Assembly (NCBI GenBank): GCA_963678705.1 | Contig: OY783203.1 | Location: 27,448,535-27,512,534, forward strand | Source of the DNA: Panorpa germanica | Lineage: Eukaryota; Arthropoda; Insecta; Mecoptera; Panorpidae | Direction of reading: 5' to 3' | Length of the DNA stretch: 64,000 nt | Shown: one piece after another, positions 36,141 to 48,132 of the stretch | Numbering within the stretch: the stretch's first letter is position 1 | Layout: the number at the start of each line of letters is the position of its first letter | Position numbers and translations under genes: made by a program | Notes under the pieces: generated by a model | Database searches by the model: none | Seen by the model: only the letters and a program-made list of their open reading frames with translations | Told to the model about the DNA's origin: nothing

Positions 36141-39100
36141 ATGCGTGAAACGGAATCAAAGGAGGATCTCTTAGGGTCCTCCCAAAATGTTAAACTAGAA
36201 TCTGGACAAAGCGGTTCCAAAACAGATCTTAATCCACCAAGTGATTTAGCTTTGGGACAAGTTGAGAAACGATTTCTCCTCCATGCAGAGAGAGGAGATT
36301 GCGCTACTGTGCGAAGGTAATGGTTAAAATCTATCATGTGCTTATCAAAGGTCGAAACGCTTAATTGACTCTTAAATTATAATTATCAGAAACATCAATT
36401 GTCTACAGCTGTAATAGTCGGAAACTAAATAACAAGACCGGCTTTGCTCAGCTTCTTAAAGTATTTGTAAAATCTCTATCAAACATGTAAAGATATATGT
36501 CAAGACTAATATTTTATGAGCAGGCTTCTAGAGGAGTACAAGGGACAACCGGATCAGTTGAATATCAACTGTGTAGATCCTTTAGATCGTTCTGCATTGA
36601 TTGCTGCTATTGAAAATGAGAACATAGAACTAATGAGACTTCTTCTAGAGGAGGGAATTCAAGTAAAGGTACGAAACGAAGGTAATATTAGTATTAAAAT
36701 ATTTAGTTGATAAAAATAATGAACTTTTGTGCGTTTCATAAAGGATGGACTTCTTCACGCAATCAAGGAAGAGTATGTTGAAGCTGTTGAAGTTTTACTT
36801 CAATGGGAAGAAGAACACCACGTGGCAGGGCAACCTTATGTGAGTACACAGGCTTGGAAATTGTTTATTTAACATTGATTCACCATTATTGGTAAATCAT
36901 AGTAAGGTTTTTTGTGAATTCTAGAGTTGGGAGGCAGTAGACCGTTCTTCTTCCACGTTTACACCTGATATTACACCATTAATTTTAGCAGCTCATCGGA
37001 ATAACTACGAAATATTAAAGATTCTTCTAGATAGAGGTGCATCTCTTCCTATGCCTCACGATGTCAGGTAGCATTTGTTTCATTTATTCACTTACACTTA
37101 TGGAATGGAATGATGATACTTTCTTTATTCCTAGATGTGGCTGCGATGAATGCGTTCTTTCAAGCGACCAGGACTCCTTAAGGCATTCTCAATCCCGAAT
37201 TAATGCTTACCGTGCACTTTCTGCTTCTTCTCTAATTGCGTTATCGTCTCGAGATCCTCTACTAACTGCGTTTGAATTATCTTGGGAGCTGCGAAGATTA
37301 AGCAGGATGGAATCTGAATTTCGAGCTGATTATAATGTAAATAGATACCTGAAAGTTTATTTTAATACAGTTATTATTATTATTATATTTAATGTTTATT
37401 GTCAAGGAAATGAGAATGCAGTGTCAAGAGTTTGCAACATCCTTACTGGACCATGCCCGGACATCATTTGAACTAGAAGTCATGTTAAATTACAATCCAC
37501 ATGGAGAAAATTGGGAGCCCGGAGAAAGACAAACTTTAGAGAGACTAAAACTAGCTATTAAATACAAACAAAAGATGGTAATAATATTATAATCTTTAAT
37601 AAAGTGTACATTAATAAATGATCTTATACAGTTTGTAGCACATCCCAATGTTCAGCAACTTCTTGCCGCTATTTGGTATGAAGGACTTCCTGGATTTAGA
37701 AGGAAAGGTATGGTGGGCCAGATGATTCAAGTAGCAAAATTGGGAACAATGTTTCCAGTTTACAGTACTATTTATATGATGTCTCCGAAATCGCAGATGG
37801 GTCTCTTCATGAAGAAGCCATTTGTAAAGTTTATATGTCATTCATCTTCCTATGCTTTCTTCCTGAGTGAGTATTAAACATATATTAATATTATTTTATA
37901 TTAGGGATTGTTACAGCACCAAGAATTGATAAACTATAAATACACGTAACTGTGTTTTAAATAAAAAAATGATAAATATTTTTGGATAAGAAATTTTGGT
38001 TATCCAATATTACAATATATAGAATTTACATTTGCATCTAAGATAAGTATTGTATTGTAATTACTGACGCTGTCCGTCCATATCTACCTTAGATCGTCAC
38101 AAAAGTTAAAAATTAAGATATGGAGTACCTTTGGAGTCCTATATAAGCCACAAGTTCGGTTAGGGTGTGAACTGTGAGGGGGAAAAGTGTTACGTTACAG
38201 CATATTTAAATGCTGCATTCTGTCCGACAGAATTTACATCAGGTCACTTCACATAATACAAATCACGGTCACAAGGCTTCCTTACTAACAGTCCTATTGG
38301 ATAAAGTCATTGACGTCCAGAGAAGAGGGGTCAGCGATGCATTTTATATATACTGCGCACTGTGTAATCTGGTTTTTTTTATCCATCATCCCTCTGAAAT
38401 ATTTCGCGGACGCCTATGCATATGGCCAATACCTTTTAAGAACCCCAATTCTCAACGAATGACGGCATGCGGCATAAAGTAGAATGTATGTAACGATAAG
38501 TAGATAGCTGAGCACCTGTAACAGCCTAATTAATTTACCACTCCCGCAACCAAAATATAATCATAATTTATGTTATATATTGTATTTTTAAAATGGTAAT
38601 TTATACGTTTAAAGAATATAACTTCTATATATACGAGTATTATATTGAGATAGGGATTCCTCAGTATCGGCAAAGTAGACAACATAACAACATTTAGCTA
38701 TTTACAGAAATATAAATTTGCATTTTTACTTTTTGCTTAATTTTTAGTCATATTTACACGTCAGTCGGTTAGTAATAGTAAAGTAAAGTAAATAAGTAAT
38801 CGATTTTATTTATCATTCTTTTCCATGATATTAAAACTGTATGTATTGTTCGAGCCAGCTGTAAATAGCATCTGATGTTGGACTCTGTTATATAAAATAG
38901 ATAACAATTCATAGAAGGGAAAAGGATAGAAATCAGAATTCCATAGATTAGTGATTTTTATAACATTTGATCCCTTTAATGATTAAATGGTATCCAGTAA
39001 AGTTATCTCTTCGCATACGTGCCTCTCTTTTAGCCCAATGGTTAAGATGGCTCAGACGTTAATTTATTTATTCAATTTAATTTTAGTGTTGCTGGGATTG

Positions 39101-42100
39101 GCGTCTCAGCGTGCAGAGTATTTGGCATTGGAATGGATTGGTACACCTTGGATGAAGTCTATTCTAGCAGATTGGAAACGACGGGAACGTGGAGCGCTTC
39201 CTGGAATTATAGAATTCAGCGTTATACTCTATGTGATAAGTACGTGAATCCCTCATCCCTTATTGTGTTTAAATGCTACTATTATTACAGCCTCGCATCA
39301 TTATCATTGCAGGTCTAATATGGAATGAGATGCGCTCTTTATGGTCGGTCGGTTTGTTGGAATACGTCTCGGACTTATGGAACATCGTTGATTTTATCAC
39401 AAACGTTTTCTACATGATGTGGATTTCCTTACGTTTTACAGCTTGGTTTGTTGTTCAGGTATTCGACTATTTCACCTTTACTTTTTAGCAGTTCCTTATA
39501 AACTACTACATCAATATTTCCCACAGCGAGATGCGTGGGCTGGCTTGGACCCTTGGTATCCCCGAGAAGAATGGGACCCATTTGATCCTATGTTGCTCTC
39601 GGAAGGTGCATTTGCTGCTGGAATGATCTTTAGTTTCCTTAAATTGGTTCATATCTTTAGTATAAACCCTCATCTTGGACCACTCCAAGTGTCATTGGGA
39701 AGAATGATAATAGACATCATAAAGTTCTTTTTCATATATACGCTTGTGTTGTTCGCTTTTGGATGTGGTGAGTATTTAAAATCATGATTATTGACTTTAA
39801 AGAGTTTTCTTTAATTTGCACCGGTACTCTGCAGGTATGAATCAACTTATGTGGTACTACGCTGATCTTGAGAAAAATAAATGCTACCACTTACCCAACG
39901 GTTTGCCGGACTTCGATAACAATGAAAAGGCCTGCGCTATTTGGAGAAGATATGCAAAGTATGTATCCATAAAAGTTAATGATAGAGATATCCTTTAAAT
40001 TGTTTACATATTCATATAGATCAATGTTACTTTGATTTTTATTTAAGTTTATTTGAGACATCACAATCGCTGTTTTGGGCTAGTTTTGGAATGGTTGATT
40101 TAATGACATTTGAACTTCAAGGAATAAAAAGTTTCACACGATTTTGGGCGCTCCTAATGTTTGGTTCATATTCCGTAATCAATGTCATTGTTCTGTTGAA
40201 CATGCTCATCGCTATGATGTCAAATTCTTATCAAATTATTTCAGTAAGTTTTACTACTGTTTTTATTTTATGCTTATGTAACACGCTCATGACTCATGTA
40301 ATGTGTTTATGTAAGTAGTTTTACGTAACAGTATATGTAACTACTCAATCAGGAACGTTCAGACACCGAATGGAAGTTTGCACGCAGTCATTTGTGGATG
40401 AGCTACTTCGAGGATGGTGACACAGTTCCTCCACCATTTAACTTGATTCCTACGTCCAAACTATTTACCAGACTATTAGGTTGTGACAAGAGCAAGATCA
40501 GTACGAACTCCATAATGGTATGAACATCACTTCCTAGCCTAAATGTAGTATTTGTTCTTGATTGTTTTTCAAGGTTTAAAGTTTGTTTAGAAAAAGTCCA
40601 GGGATAAGGCACGTAGGAGACATGATACGGTGATGAGGCTGCTGGTTCGTCGCTACGTAACCGCAGAACAGAGGAAGCGTGATGACTTTGGAATCACTGA
40701 AGATGACGTCATGGAAATTCGACAAGATATTTCTACATTACGATACGAATTAATCGATATCCTACAGAAAAATGGAATGCGAACTCCTAACATTGATAAC
40801 CAGGATGCACAAGGCAGGGTTCTTATCTATAGGTACTTTTTTGCAAAAGATGATCATAATTTAATATAATATTTTTTTTAAGTTTCTGGTAAGAAAGGAA
40901 GAGTAATGGAGCGCAGACTGCTCAAAGATTTCCAGATTGGAATTGTGGAAGGGATAGTAAATGAAGTAATTAGTGGTGAGAAAGAGCCGAAAGATGTCTT
41001 TACCCAAATTGCCAAAGCTATTGGAAAACGTTCCAGCAATAAGACGTAAATTATATCTTGGTTTAGATAATATTGTAGTACTTAAACTGATCCAGTGATT
41101 TATAATTATTTTGTAATTGCAGTAAGAATAAAGATTGGAATGCTCTTGTCCGTCAAAACACAGTTGCACGTGATCCGATTGGAAGCACTAATGAAGCTCT
41201 AATGCGCCAATCCAGACAGAGTCTTCGTCGTCACATCGTGGATAACGCTAACACAACGTTAGATAATGAAAAACTTATTGGTAACTAGAAGATCATATTA
41301 TACTTGATGTTATTATATGCAGAATTCTAAATAGCTCATTAATTGCAGAGTACAACCCGCTGTTATCTGAAGTGCCACCTAGCGCACGTGTGGCTTACGC
41401 CAAATTTATGAAGAGTAAGATAAAGCAAGATATGGACATTCGCACTGATGAAAAAGCAGCTGAAGAAGCTGAAGAACTGAATAATCAAAAAATGTCTCCT
41501 TCTGCATCGATTGTTAGAGAGAGACCGCGCAGTCAAAAAAGTATCACCGATTTCACTAATTCAATAAAACTTGCAGGTAATTTAACATTATACTAATAAT
41601 TTCATAGGTAACATACTGCTAAATATGTTGATAATTCATATTTCCAGCCAAAGCGGAACTAGAAACTCAAAAGGCCGAACAAACCGAATCTGGTGGTATT
41701 TCTTCTACTGAGAAAGCAATACCACCAAAGCCACCAGCACCAGTTGGGGAAACCTCTTTAATTAGATTAGGTTCAGAAAAGAAAGATTTTAGATCTCGAA
41801 CACCAATTCCTGAAGATCCTGAAGAAGATCGTGGTACAACTCCAGATATTCCAGATGTTGCTGAACCGGAAGAAACGATAAGTGAACCAAAAAAAGGTAA
41901 CTTTTTACTTTCTTTAAATTATTATTTGTTAAAATATATAATTGTTTCAGTAACTTTGTGAAAAACTCTTTATTCTTCATTCTAGAACCAGAGAAGGAAA
42001 GTGAGAAACCTCAGGCGAGTACAAGCGCAAAACCACCTGCTCCATCGACTCCTGCACCATCTACTCTAGCACCGTCTAATGCAGCGCCACCTCCAACAGT

Positions 42101-42164
42101 GGGCGTTACAAAAACTAAAGGAAAATCGAAAGTCTCTGGGAAAGAAGTTTCTGGGTGGATTTAA
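36141..42164 (+). CDS. trp: TRP channel (transient receptor potential), 19 coding exons
   Basis: Light-activated Ca2+-permeable cation channel of the photoreceptor membrane, opened by the phospholipase C cascade. Coding exons: 36141-36316, 36524-36668, 36744-36839, 36925-37067, 37135-37336, 37407-37577, 37632-37866, 39087-39239, 39313-39458, 39527-39767, 39835-39958, 40048-40243, 40353-40517, 40591-40813, 40883-41045, 41123-41280, 41349-41576, 41648-41896, 41986-42164. They join in frame to 1130 residues. Ankyrin-type repeats occupy about 45-170. The six spans lie between about 335 and 675. The pore loop [15 protein letters not shown] keeps the Asp associated with Ca2+ selectivity in fly TRP. 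S6 is [19 protein letters not shown], followed by the EWKFAR TRP box. The C-terminus is Pro-rich and ends SGWI, a likely PDZ ligand for INAD. It lacks the long Lys-Pro and DKDKKP-type repeats of fly TRP. Exon 14 seems to use a GC donor (CACAAG|GCAGGG). Intron 7 is 1.2 kb. Confidence 0.95.
37867..39086 (+). other. trp intron 7, enlarged
   Basis: At 1,220 bp this is over ten times the size of the other trp introns. It contains a 90-codon frame (38210-38482) without domain character and no TIR pair I could define. It is probably enlarged by an old insertion. Confidence 0.5.
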
Positions 42165-43569
42165 ACATATCTAATAAACAATTATTTATAACCATAAATG
42201 GATAAAAACTTCAAGATCAATATTTGAAGGAGCATCATACGATAGGATACTTTTTACAGGACACCAAATTATGTATGATGAACACTTGTAAATACACAGC
42301 CTCAAACACAGTCAGCCATGATAGGAGACACTTTTAAAAGTGTTTATTTAGATTTGCAACTCTATAGCTCATAGCTCATGCTCATAGGACCTTCTCAAAT
42401 TATTAATCACGAAGGGCATAGACATACTACCTAAAGGAACAATTAGGTTTCACTTAGAATTTATCATGTGTAGCTGGATCAGACTGTGTTAGAACGTACT
42501 CAATCAGTTACGGGGGAAAATCATATTTTCATCTCATTTTATATGAAAACCTACTACATGCTATTGTAATTTTGAATTTCCCGCTCTTCATAGAGCCAGT
42601 TGTACTAATTTCTACTCTCCCATTCTCAGTTAGTAAATATTAGTTTTAATTTTAAGTTTTGACCATAAATATGAGTTTCAGTTTATGTAATACATTAAAT
42701 ATAATAATTTATATTAAATAAGGTATATTACAGACAAACGATGAATGATACCACAAGCTGAATCTTACGTTTAAGGTTAAAACATAAAATTAAAACTAAA
42801 ACTCACTAGGTGAAAATAATACTTAACATATGTTACAACGTAGGATCTTCACTTCTGTCAAAATACTCTTAGCAATATCTCTACAATCAAATCTTGATTT
42901 GTGTTAATTATTATCATAAATTATTTCAGGCCCATGCTTTTTATATTTTATTTAAATTTAAATATAAATATTATTAAGTGTAGAATAATAAGCAAATAAA
43001 TTATGAAGCATAAGTTATATTTACGTTAAGTAATGTATAATGTTTGAAATACTTAAGTAAACATTTTATTATAATAATAGTTTTGAACTAAAATTTAGTT
43101 TATTCTTATAGCTATAAATCAAATATCATTAAATCCCCGCATAAGTTAATAATCTCCCATGTTGCAATGCTTCAGATATGTGGGTTTCATAATATTAAAA
43201 TAACTTTATTTTAAGGTTATGTTATAAGATTAAAATATATATACTATGTATTATAATATTATTATTATGATTGTAATAATCATTAGAATAAAAATTTAAA
43301 AAACATACACTAAAAGTAAATATTTATTTTCCGCTAAATATAGTAATGTGTTACGTATATTTTATATAATAATCTATATATATACAGACATAAAAACGCA
43401 TAGGATGAACAAGAAACAGTTCAACAAGAAATTACAGAACGTATTTGTGCTTAAAGGAAGTTTCTCTTCGTATTTCAAAATATATGGAACAATTGCAGCA
43501 AAGTTGTAAAGCATTACAGGATAATTTAGTTAAGAATAGGATGAAAAAAGTACACTCATATACATTAAC
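42165..43569. other. trp 3' flank, no gene seen
   Basis: An AATAAA lies at 42173, nine bases after the stop and probably too close to be the only poly(A) signal. Further AT-rich sequence follows to the copia insertion. No other gene. Confidence 0.5.
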
Positions 43570-43781
43570 TGTTGGATTTAAATTTAGCGCCCTCTCGGTA
43601 TTGACACTATTTGTATCTTTTCTTTTTACACACGGTAATACTGTAGGTAATAATATACTCTGTAATACCGCCCCACAATGTATTTCTATACTCAGTGACA
43701 TCATAACTAATGTGTACATCTAATTAAATATAATAAACCTGATTAATATAAATTAATAGTTTATCTCTGCTAAATATAACA
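43570..43781 (+). repeat. copia 5' LTR
   Basis: 212 bp, starting TGTTGGATTTAAATTTAGCG and ending CTGCTAAATATAACA. It contains the promoter and poly(A) signals of the element (AATAAA near its 3' part). No difference from the 3' LTR seen. Confidence 0.96.
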
Positions 43782-43795
43782 GGTTATGGGCCCAG
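43782..43795 (+). other. copia primer-binding site
   Basis: GGTTATGGGCCCAG directly follows the 5' LTR. It is complementary to the anticodon stem-loop region of the initiator methionine tRNA. This internal (half-tRNA) priming is characteristic of copia elements. Confidence 0.85.
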
Positions 43796-43887
43796 ATAAA
43801 CCTAGAGACGTTTAGTGAGTGTTTTTCGGAAAAGTGGATAAAGACTTTTAGTGTGGTGAACATAACCTTAAAAAAAGGGCGTGGCTG

Positions 43888-46800
43888 TTGAAACTGTTTC
43901 TGTTCTTTTTGTGTATAAAGTGTTCTCAACGAATAAAAATGGCATCGAATAATTCACTGGCATTAATCGAGAAGTTAACCGGCCGTGAAAACTATTCGAC
44001 TTGGCAATTCGCAGTGAAAACATACCTACAACACGAAGAATTATGGGATTGTATTGAGGTTAACCCGGCGTCACCCACAGATTCAAAACGTGATACAAAA
44101 GCGAAAACAAAGTTAATTCTTCTGGTTGATCCGATCAATTACGTTCATATCCAAGAGGAAAACACGGCCAAAGGAGTTTGGGACAAATTGGCTGCAGTGT
44201 TCGACGACTCAGGACTTACACGCCGAGTTGGTCTGCTACGTGATTTATGTAACACATCGTTAAGTGGATGTCAAAGTATAGAAGAGTATGTGAGCAAAAT
44301 TATGTCAACTGCTCACAAGCTGCGCAACATTGGCTTTAAAGTGGACGACGAGTGGCTCGGGACATTGCTGCTCTCTGGTCTGCCCGAATCATATCAACCA
44401 ATGATTATTGCGATCGAAAGCTCAGGCACAAAAATAACTGCAGACGGTGTTAAAGCAAAACTATTGCAAGATGTTAGAAATTCAGACAACAAAACAACGG
44501 CTTTTGCTGTCAACAAGAAGTTTCATAACAACTCTGTAAACAAGAAGTTCTACAAGGGTCCGAGATGTTATTCCTGCAATCAATATGGACATAAACGTTC
44601 TGAATGCAACAAATACAAAACCATGAACAAGACACAGAAACCTAGCTCTTCTCATGCTGCTGTGTTTGTTACATCATCCCACTATGGTGATGCTTGGTAC
44701 ATAGACTCCGGTGCTTCGGCACATATGACTAAGACCAAGAATATAATTGTAAAGGAAACTACCCCTATAACAAAGAACATTCGTGTTGCTGATAACAAAG
44801 TGTTATCTGTGCAAAGCTCAGGAGATGTCAGCTTAAACATTTATGACCAAAACGGGCAAGAGAATAAGATTCTGTTCACAAATGTCTTATATGTTCCTGA
44901 ATTGGCAACTAATCTGATATCTGTAAGTCAAATTATTAAAAATGGAGGCCAAGTGAAATTTGATAACTCAGGCTGTGTGATCATGAACAGCAAGAATCAA
45001 ATTATAGCAACTGCGAGCATTGTAAACAACATGTACCGACTGAACATGTCTGAAAGCCTAGCGCACATGTCCAGTGTTGAACATGAACAAGATGCTTTTT
45101 GCTGGCACCAGAGGATGGGACATCTTAATTTCCAAACTTTGAAAAAATTGTCTGATAACACAGAGCATTTAACTTTCTCAGGAAATACAGAAAATCTGAA
45201 ATGCATAACTTGTAAAGAAGGAAAGCAGACACGGTTACCTTTTAAAAGTGATGGATTAAGAGTCACCAAACCCCTAGAACTGGTTCATTCTGACGTATGT
45301 GGACCAATGGAAACCCAGTCTCTCGGTGGGAGCAGATATTTTTTAACCTTCCTAGATGAATATTCCAAGAAGATTTCAGTATACTTTCTTCACAACAAGT
45401 CCGAAGTGCTCAGTAAATTCAAAGAATTCAAGCAAGAAGTTGAAAATCAATTGGATGCTCGTATAAAGGTTCTTCGTACAGACAACGGACTTGAATACGA
45501 TAACAAAGCCTTCTCTGATTACCTGAAAGGTGCCGGAATCATCCATCAGACCACCACACCATACACGCCTGAACAGAATGGGACTGCGGAACGTATGAAT
45601 CGGACACTGGTTGAAAAAGCGAAGTGCATGCTACTCAACGCTGGTCTGCCGAAGTTGTATTGGGCAGATGCAATACACACTGCTGCTTACATCATCAATC
45701 GTTCCCCAACCAAATCCTTAGCTTTCAAGACTCCTATGGAAATCTGGTCTGGACGCAAACCAAATGTTAATCATATGCGTATATTTGGCTGCGAGGCAAT
45801 GGTTCATCTACCTAAAGAAAAACGCAGAAAATGGGATCCAAAGGCTCAAAGAATGATCTTCATCGGATACTGCGACAATACAAAAGGATACAGATTCACA
45901 TTACCAAATACTAGAAAGGTAATAAAGAGCAGAGATGCTACATTTCTTGAATCCTCAGTGAAAAGAGATTTTGTTTCGGTAGAATTGAATGAGACAGAAA
46001 CTGAAAATGACAAAACAAATACAAGAAAAGAAGATGTAAGAGAAAATGCAACAACGGAAGAGGACAGCTTGATTGACAACGACACAAATTCAGAAAGTTC
46101 ATATGAAACAGAGAAAGGAAACAGGTCAACATCCGACAGTGAATACTTACCTAACACCAGAATTGATTCTCCTCCCGTCAGTAATGTGACATTGAGACCA
46201 AGAAATAAAACAAAAAAGAAGAATTTCAACTGTCCATGTACTGAAGAACATACTCATCTGTGTTTATTCTCATCCTGTGTTCCTGAAACATATGAAGAAG
46301 CAGTACATTCAACAAATAAAAATGAATGGATAAAGTCAATCAATGAAGAACTTGATGCACATAAGAAAAATGAAACCTGGACATTGATAGAAAAACCTCC
46401 AAATGCCAAAGTGATAGGTAGCAAATGGGTGTTCCGAATAAAAGAAGAGTCAACGGGTCCACGGTTCAAATCAAGACTTTGTGCTAAGGGATTTGCACAA
46501 ACCGCAGGTATTGACTACACAGAAACCTTCGCTCCGACTGTAAGGTATGATTCAATACGTTTATTACTTTCCATGGCTGTTCAAAATAAACTTAAAATCT
46601 TACAACTTGATGTAAAAACTGCATTTTTATATGGTGAACTTGAAGAGACTATATTTATGACTCCGCCTGAAGGTCTATCCTGTGAAAACAACATGGTATG
46701 CAAGCTCAACAAGTCGCTGTATGGTTTAAAGCAAGCCCCCAGAAGCTGGAATAAGAAATTTGACTCAATATTAAAGAAATTTGGCTTCATCAACAGCAAA

Positions 46801-47820
46801 ACTGATCAATGTGTGTATGTTGGTCATGTCAAGAATGAGAAATGTTATCTTTGCCTGTATGTGGATGATGGCCTACTATTTTCTAAAACTGAATCCACTC
46901 TGAAAGAAATAACCAAGGAACTACAATCTGTGCTGGAAGTAAAAATATTGAACACACCAAGTAATTTTGTGGGCATGCAAATTGAGATATTTAGCAACGG
47001 TATTTTTATACATCAGACCAAGTATGTGGAACAACTGTTAGAGAAGTTTAACATGACTGACGCTAACCCGAACACTGTTCCAGTGGACCCCCATGTCAAG
47101 CTACAAAAGGAAGATGGAGAACCAGAGAAAAACTATCCATACAGAGAAGCTGTAGGTTCTCTTATGCATCTGGCTACAGTCAGTCGACCAGAAATTATGT
47201 TTGCCGTAAGCCTGATAAGTCGATTTTTAAGTTGCTATAACAAATCACACTGGAATGCTGTCACGAAGATCTTCAAGTACCTGAAGGATACTAAAAATTA
47301 TGGCCTGAACTACTCATCAACATCAGAGCCACCAGCTGTTACTGGTTATAGTGATGCTGATTATGCAAACGATATTGACACAAGACGCTCAGTTACTGGC
47401 TACGTCTTCATAAAGAATGGTGCTGCTGTAACATGGTCAAGCCAACGCCAACAGACGGTTGCTCTGTCAACAACAGAAGCTGAATTTATGGCCGCCTGTG
47501 CTGCAACAAAAGAAGCCATGTGGATAAAGCAAGTGTTAAGTGATATTGGTGAATATAAACAAGACACTATGTGTTTACACTTGGACAATCAAAGTGCCAT
47601 CAGTGTAATTAAGAATATAAATTTTCATAAAAGATGTAAACATATTGATATTAAGTATCACTTCATAAAAGAAAAATATTCTCAAAAGATTATAGATCTT
47701 AAATCTGTAAGCACTGCTGATCAATATGCAGATATATTAACTAAAGCATTGTCAAAAGATAAATTCCAATTCTTAAGATCTAAACTTGGTATGTTTAACT
47801 ACAACTCTTTTGTTAAGTGA
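43888..47820 (+). CDS. copia gag-pol polyprotein
   Basis: A single 1310-codon frame; the natural start is probably the second ATG at 43939 (MASNNSLALIEK), giving 1293 residues. Domains in order (numbered from 43888): gag of the copia type (about 18-220); CCHC zinc knuckle CYSCNQYGHKRSEC (about 230); aspartic protease WYIDSGASAHM (about 270); integrase HHCC zinc finger (HQRMGHLNF, CITCKEGK) and D,D35E core (SDVCGP, RTDNGLEYD, EQNGTAERMNR); reverse transcriptase with the catalytic YVDD box (LYVDDGLLFS); RNase H (SDADYANDIDTRRSVTGY, LSTTEAEFMA). No stop or frameshift. As in copia, gag and pol share one frame. Confidence 0.96.
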   Translation: MKLFLFFLCIKCSQRIKMASNNSLALIEKLTGRENYSTWQFAVKTYLQHEELWDCIEVNPASPTDSKRDTKAKTKLILLVDPINYVHIQEENTAKGVWDKLAAVFDDSGLTRRVGLLRDLCNTSLSGCQSIEEYVSKIMSTAHKLRNIGFKVDDEWLGTLLLSGLPESYQPMIIAIESSGTKITADGVKAKLLQDVRNSDNKTTAFAVNKKFHNNSVNKKFYKGPRCYSCNQYGHKRSECNKYKTMNKTQKPSSSHAAVFVTSSHYGDAWYIDSGASAHMTKTKNIIVKETTPITKNIRVADNKVLSVQSSGDVSLNIYDQNGQENKILFTNVLYVPELATNLISVSQIIKNGGQVKFDNSGCVIMNSKNQIIATASIVNNMYRLNMSESLAHMSSVEHEQDAFCWHQRMGHLNFQTLKKLSDNTEHLTFSGNTENLKCITCKEGKQTRLPFKSDGLRVTKPLELVHSDVCGPMETQSLGGSRYFLTFLDEYSKKISVYFLHNKSEVLSKFKEFKQEVENQLDARIKVLRTDNGLEYDNKAFSDYLKGAGIIHQTTTPYTPEQNGTAERMNRTLVEKAKCMLLNAGLPKLYWADAIHTAAYIINRSPTKSLAFKTPMEIWSGRKPNVNHMRIFGCEAMVHLPKEKRRKWDPKAQRMIFIGYCDNTKGYRFTLPNTRKVIKSRDATFLESSVKRDFVSVELNETETENDKTNTRKEDVRENATTEEDSLIDNDTNSESSYETEKGNRSTSDSEYLPNTRIDSPPVSNVTLRPRNKTKKKNFNCPCTEEHTHLCLFSSCVPETYEEAVHSTNKNEWIKSINEELDAHKKNETWTLIEKPPNAKVIGSKWVFRIKEESTGPRFKSRLCAKGFAQTAGIDYTETFAPTVRYDSIRLLLSMAVQNKLKILQLDVKTAFLYGELEETIFMTPPEGLSCENNMVCKLNKSLYGLKQAPRSWNKKFDSILKKFGFINSKTDQCVYVGHVKNEKCYLCLYVDDGLLFSKTESTLKEITKELQSVLEVKILNTPSNFVGMQIEIFSNGIFIHQTKYVEQLLEKFNMTDANPNTVPVDPHVKLQKEDGEPEKNYPYREAVGSLMHLATVSRPEIMFAVSLISRFLSCYNKSHWNAVTKIFKYLKDTKNYGLNYSSTSEPPAVTGYSDADYANDIDTRRSVTGYVFIKNGAAVTWSSQRQQTVALSTTEAEFMAACAATKEAMWIKQVLSDIGEYKQDTMCLHLDNQSAISVIKNINFHKRCKHIDIKYHFIKEKYSQKIIDLKSVSTADQYADILTKALSKDKFQFLRSKLGMFNYNSFVK

Positions 47821-47910
47821 TATGTTAGAATATCTTGTACTATAACTTGATTAATATTTTCATGTTTTTTGCACTCAATTAATCATAATTTGTTGTTAGA
47901 ATGTCTAAAT

Positions 47911-47920
47911 TTAGAGGGAG
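47911..47920 (+). other. copia polypurine tract
   Basis: Purine-rich TTAGAGGGAG lies immediately upstream of the 3' LTR, where plus-strand DNA synthesis of an LTR element is primed. Confidence 0.75.
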
Positions 47921-48132
47921 TGTTGGATTTAAATTTAGCGCCCTCTCGGTATTGACACTATTTGTATCTTTTCTTTTTACACACGGTAATACTGTAGGTA
48001 ATAATATACTCTGTAATACCGCCCCACAATGTATTTCTATACTCAGTGACATCATAACTAATGTGTACATCTAATTAAATATAATAAACCTGATTAATAT
48101 AAATTAATAGTTTATCTCTGCTAAATATAACA
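47921..48132 (+). repeat. copia 3' LTR
   Basis: 212 bp, matching the 5' LTR base for base by eye, followed by target duplication TTAAC. Confidence 0.96.

Larger units (their letters stand above)
43570..48132 (+). mobile_element. intact copia-type LTR retrotransposon
   Basis: A 4,563-bp element with two 212-bp LTRs that look identical by eye, flanked by the 5-bp target duplication TTAAC (43565-43569 and 48133-48137). LTRs begin TGTTGG and end AACA. The primer-binding site and polypurine tract are both present, and a single uninterrupted gag-pol frame fills the inside. Domain order (gag, protease, integrase, reverse transcriptase, RNase H) is that of Ty1/copia. Every expected part is present, so it may be a recent and possibly mobile insertion. 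Confidence 0.97.

Noticed and set aside
45846..46229. Minus-strand 127-codon frame inside the copia element
   Set aside because: Shadow of the gag-pol frame over a low-complexity Glu/Asp/Thr/Asn region.
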